From the NCBI GenBank assembly GCA_031266015.1, contig JAISBU010000050.1, forward strand, positions 1 through 32,005: DNA of 32,005 bases, in the 5' to 3' direction. Shown here in pieces: positions 30,542 through 32,005 of the stretch (positions within the stretch are counted from its first letter, which is position 1; every line of letters begins with the position of its first letter). The DNA comes from Prevotellaceae bacterium (GTDB lineage: Bacteria > Bacteroidota > Bacteroidia > Bacteroidales > UBA932). A model generated the notes under the pieces. The model did not search any database, was not told the origin of the DNA, and saw only the letters and a list, made by a program, of their open reading frames with translations. Both the position numbers and the translations under genes were made by a program.

Positions 30542-31453
30542 TTAGGCAATCTTGTTTTTAGAGAACAGGTAACGCCATGCGTATAGCCATTTTTTTAAGT
30601 TGTCTTTAACCGTTTTCCTTAGCGGCATATAGTATGGACGCGCAATGTTTTCGGGCGTATCGGGCAAGCCGAATCGGAGGACTACTTCTCTATAGGTTCG
30701 CGGTGTGTGGCTCCACTTGTAAATAAAGGTGGCGCTTACGTTGTTGTGCTTAATGCGGGATGTGGTGGCTTTTCCGAAGTGGTACACTAAGCAATCGCCC
30801 AGTATTCTAAAATGCCTTACCCCCATCATCCAGAGTTTGGCCACAAAGTCGGGGTCGGAACCCATGCCCGGCGAGAATTCTATGCTATAGCCGCCAACCA
30901 AATCCCATACATCGCGGTGAACAATGTTGGGCGGGTACAGCGCACCTAAACAATTTGCCCGTTTCAGCGTGCCGTATTCGGACAAGAGCTGCTGCTCTTT
31001 GAAGGCTTCAAGAGTTTCACCAAAGTTTTTTTCTATGCTGTTTTGAAGGTAGCGGTGAGGCTCTATAAGTGTACCTGAAAGGAAGAAAAAATGATGATTT
31101 ATGGACTTTATTGCCTTGTCGAAAGCGGCATCCCACTCGGGACAAACGTACATATCGTCGTTCAAATAAAGGATGTAATCCGTATCAACCAGCGTCCGAG
31201 CAAGGTTTAGCGCGTAGCACACGCCTACGTTGTCGGGGGTGTGGCTGTAGTCAATGTCGGGCTGGCTCTTGACCCACTCTAACGTCCCATCGCTTCCGCT
31301 GTTGACATGTACGATGATTTGATGCCGAAATGTAGAATTTTTACGAATACTCTCTACGCAGCAGCGCAGCAAGGCAAGATTATTCCACGATGGAATAACA
31401 ATGCTAAACTTTAGCTCTTCTGTTTTTTTATATCTGTTTTTTGTGTAGTACAT
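30542..31453 (-). CDS. Glycosyltransferase family 2
   Basis: A 303-aa GT-A fold glycosyltransferase. The N-terminal FSIVIPSWNNLALLRCCVESI is the nucleotide-sugar motif, HVNSGSDGTLEWVKS follows, and YILYLNDDMYVCPEWD carries the metal-binding DxD (NDD). FSPGMGSDPDFVAKLWMMG is the likely acceptor/catalytic loop. No membrane segments apart from a basic C-terminal tail. It probably adds a sugar to LPS core or O-antigen; the sugar is unknown. It is in one operon with the 45-aa ORF and the WaaE-like gene, 18 nt after the former. Confidence 0.92.
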   Translation of the reverse strand: MYYTKNRYKKTEELKFSIVIPSWNNLALLRCCVESIRKNSTFRHQIIVHVNSGSDGTLEWVKSQPDIDYSHTPDNVGVCYALNLARTLVDTDYILYLNDDMYVCPEWDAAFDKAIKSINHHFFFLSGTLIEPHRYLQNSIEKNFGETLEAFKEQQLLSEYGTLKRANCLGALYPPNIVHRDVWDLVGGYSIEFSPGMGSDPDFVAKLWMMGVRHFRILGDCLVYHFGKATTSRIKHNNVSATFIYKWSHTPRTYREVVLRFGLPDTPENIARPYYMPLRKTVKDNLKKWLYAWRYLFSKNKIA

Positions 31454-31471
31454 AACTTATCGTTATTCGGG

Positions 31472-31609
31472 TTAATTTTCCAGCGACGCCAAGTTTATAA
31501 TGGCGGATTCCTTTGAGTGTACGCCAAAGTTTCGCCCATTTCCGGTGGTGGTCACAAAGTAATGGCTGTCGGTGCGGCTCACGATTATTTTTGGAATAGG
31601 AGTGTGCAT
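31472..31609 (-). CDS. Small protein of 45 aa between two glycosyltransferases
   Basis: Starts 3 nt after the stop of the WaaE-like gene and ends 18 nt before the GT2 gene, all on one strand. It begins MHTPIPKIIVSRTDSHYFV and ends GVHSKESAIINLASLEN. The tight spacing suggests it is translated. No family is recognised; it could be a small accessory protein or the remnant of a third transferase. Confidence 0.45.
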   Translation of the reverse strand: MHTPIPKIIVSRTDSHYFVTTTGNGRNFGVHSKESAIINLASLEN

Positions 31610-31612
31610 ATC

Positions 31613-32005
31613 TTAGGTGCTTTGCTGCTTCCTTGCCTTTACGTACTTAGTAAACGTGGCAAACGCAGAGATGGCGCATATAACAAACCCGTAGTAGCCA
31701 TCCAGCACGCCCAACTTGATGAAGTAGTCGCGGATAAACTTCCAGGCGGGCTTATAAATAGCTTTAGCAACCGATACTTTTTTGCCTTTTTTGAGATATT
31801 CGCGAGCGCCTATCTCCGTAAACTTATCGAGCTGCAAAATATGCCCGCTAATGGTATGGTAGGAGTAGTGCAGCAAATCGCCTTTGAGGTGCTGAATGGT
31901 AGCATTGCTGTTGGTAATAATTTCCTCATGCAGCTCTGCTAAGCTCCATGTGGCCTTTTCTTTTCTCCACAATCGTATTTTAGCATCGGGATACCATCCG
32001 CAATG
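31613..32005 (-). CDS. WaaE/KdtX-like LPS core glycosyltransferase, C-terminal part
   Basis: The frame is open to the window edge, giving about 130 residues of the C-terminus. It reads HCGWYPDAKIRLWRKEKATW, then LHEEIITN, LKGDLLHYSYHTISGHI, GAREYLKKGKK, and DYFIKLGVLDGYYGFVICAI. This is the pattern of the WaaE/KdtX group of GT2 enzymes (YPDxxxRLxRKxxxxW, HExI, HxSYxTxxxH, KLGxLDGxxGFxIA), which act on LPS inner core. The N-terminal GT-A domain lies outside the window. It is the promoter-proximal gene of the visible cluster. Confidence 0.85.
   Translation of the reverse strand, partial: HCGWYPDAKIRLWRKEKATWSLAELHEEIITNSNATIQHLKGDLLHYSYHTISGHILQLDKFTEIGAREYLKKGKKVSVAKAIYKPAWKFIRDYFIKLGVLDGYYGFVICAISAFATFTKYVKARKQQST

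Overview
The window looks like chromosomal DNA of a Bacteroidota bacterium, most likely order Bacteroidales. The evidence is several TonB-dependent receptors with carboxypeptidase-like N-terminal domains, a serine protease with a type IX secretion sorting domain, a Bacteroidota-style ECF sigma / anti-sigma / Spy-like operon, and many matches to the Bacteroidota promoter (TTTG, 19-20 nt, TAnnTTTG). The genus cannot be named from sequence alone.

Bases 1-7.7 kb (minus strand) carry two outer-membrane uptake loci. The first is a cobalamin riboswitch driving a BtuB-like receptor whose stop codon overlaps the start of a lipoprotein that runs off the window. The second is an 852-aa TonB receptor followed by a repetitive 650-aa surface lipoprotein. 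Its roughly 300-nt leader holds an intrinsic terminator, a short ORF and a CA tract, and looks like an undescribed attenuator. From 7.7 to 18 kb come a secreted S1/P1 nuclease, a large outer-membrane barrel protein, the ECF operon, the T9SS subtilase, a sodium:solute symporter and a LuxE-like acyl transferase.

Bases 18-24.7 kb (plus strand) are housekeeping: glucosaminidase, GlmM, HU, TrmH, then YceD-rpmF-plsX-fabH, ending with tRNA-Arg(CCT).

Bases 24.7-32 kb, beyond the tRNA, are accessory. They hold a frameshifted Panacea-domain gene, a perfect 57-bp palindrome, an operon of three methyltransferases, and a scarred stretch with three copies of a 43-51 bp repeat. Two of these copies frame an AT-rich gene that may be a cyclodipeptide synthase. 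A minus-strand LPS-type glycosyltransferase cluster follows, including the tail of a broken heptosyltransferase-family gene. This part reads as a surface-glycan locus shaped by recombination. No integrase, transposase or CRISPR array was seen.
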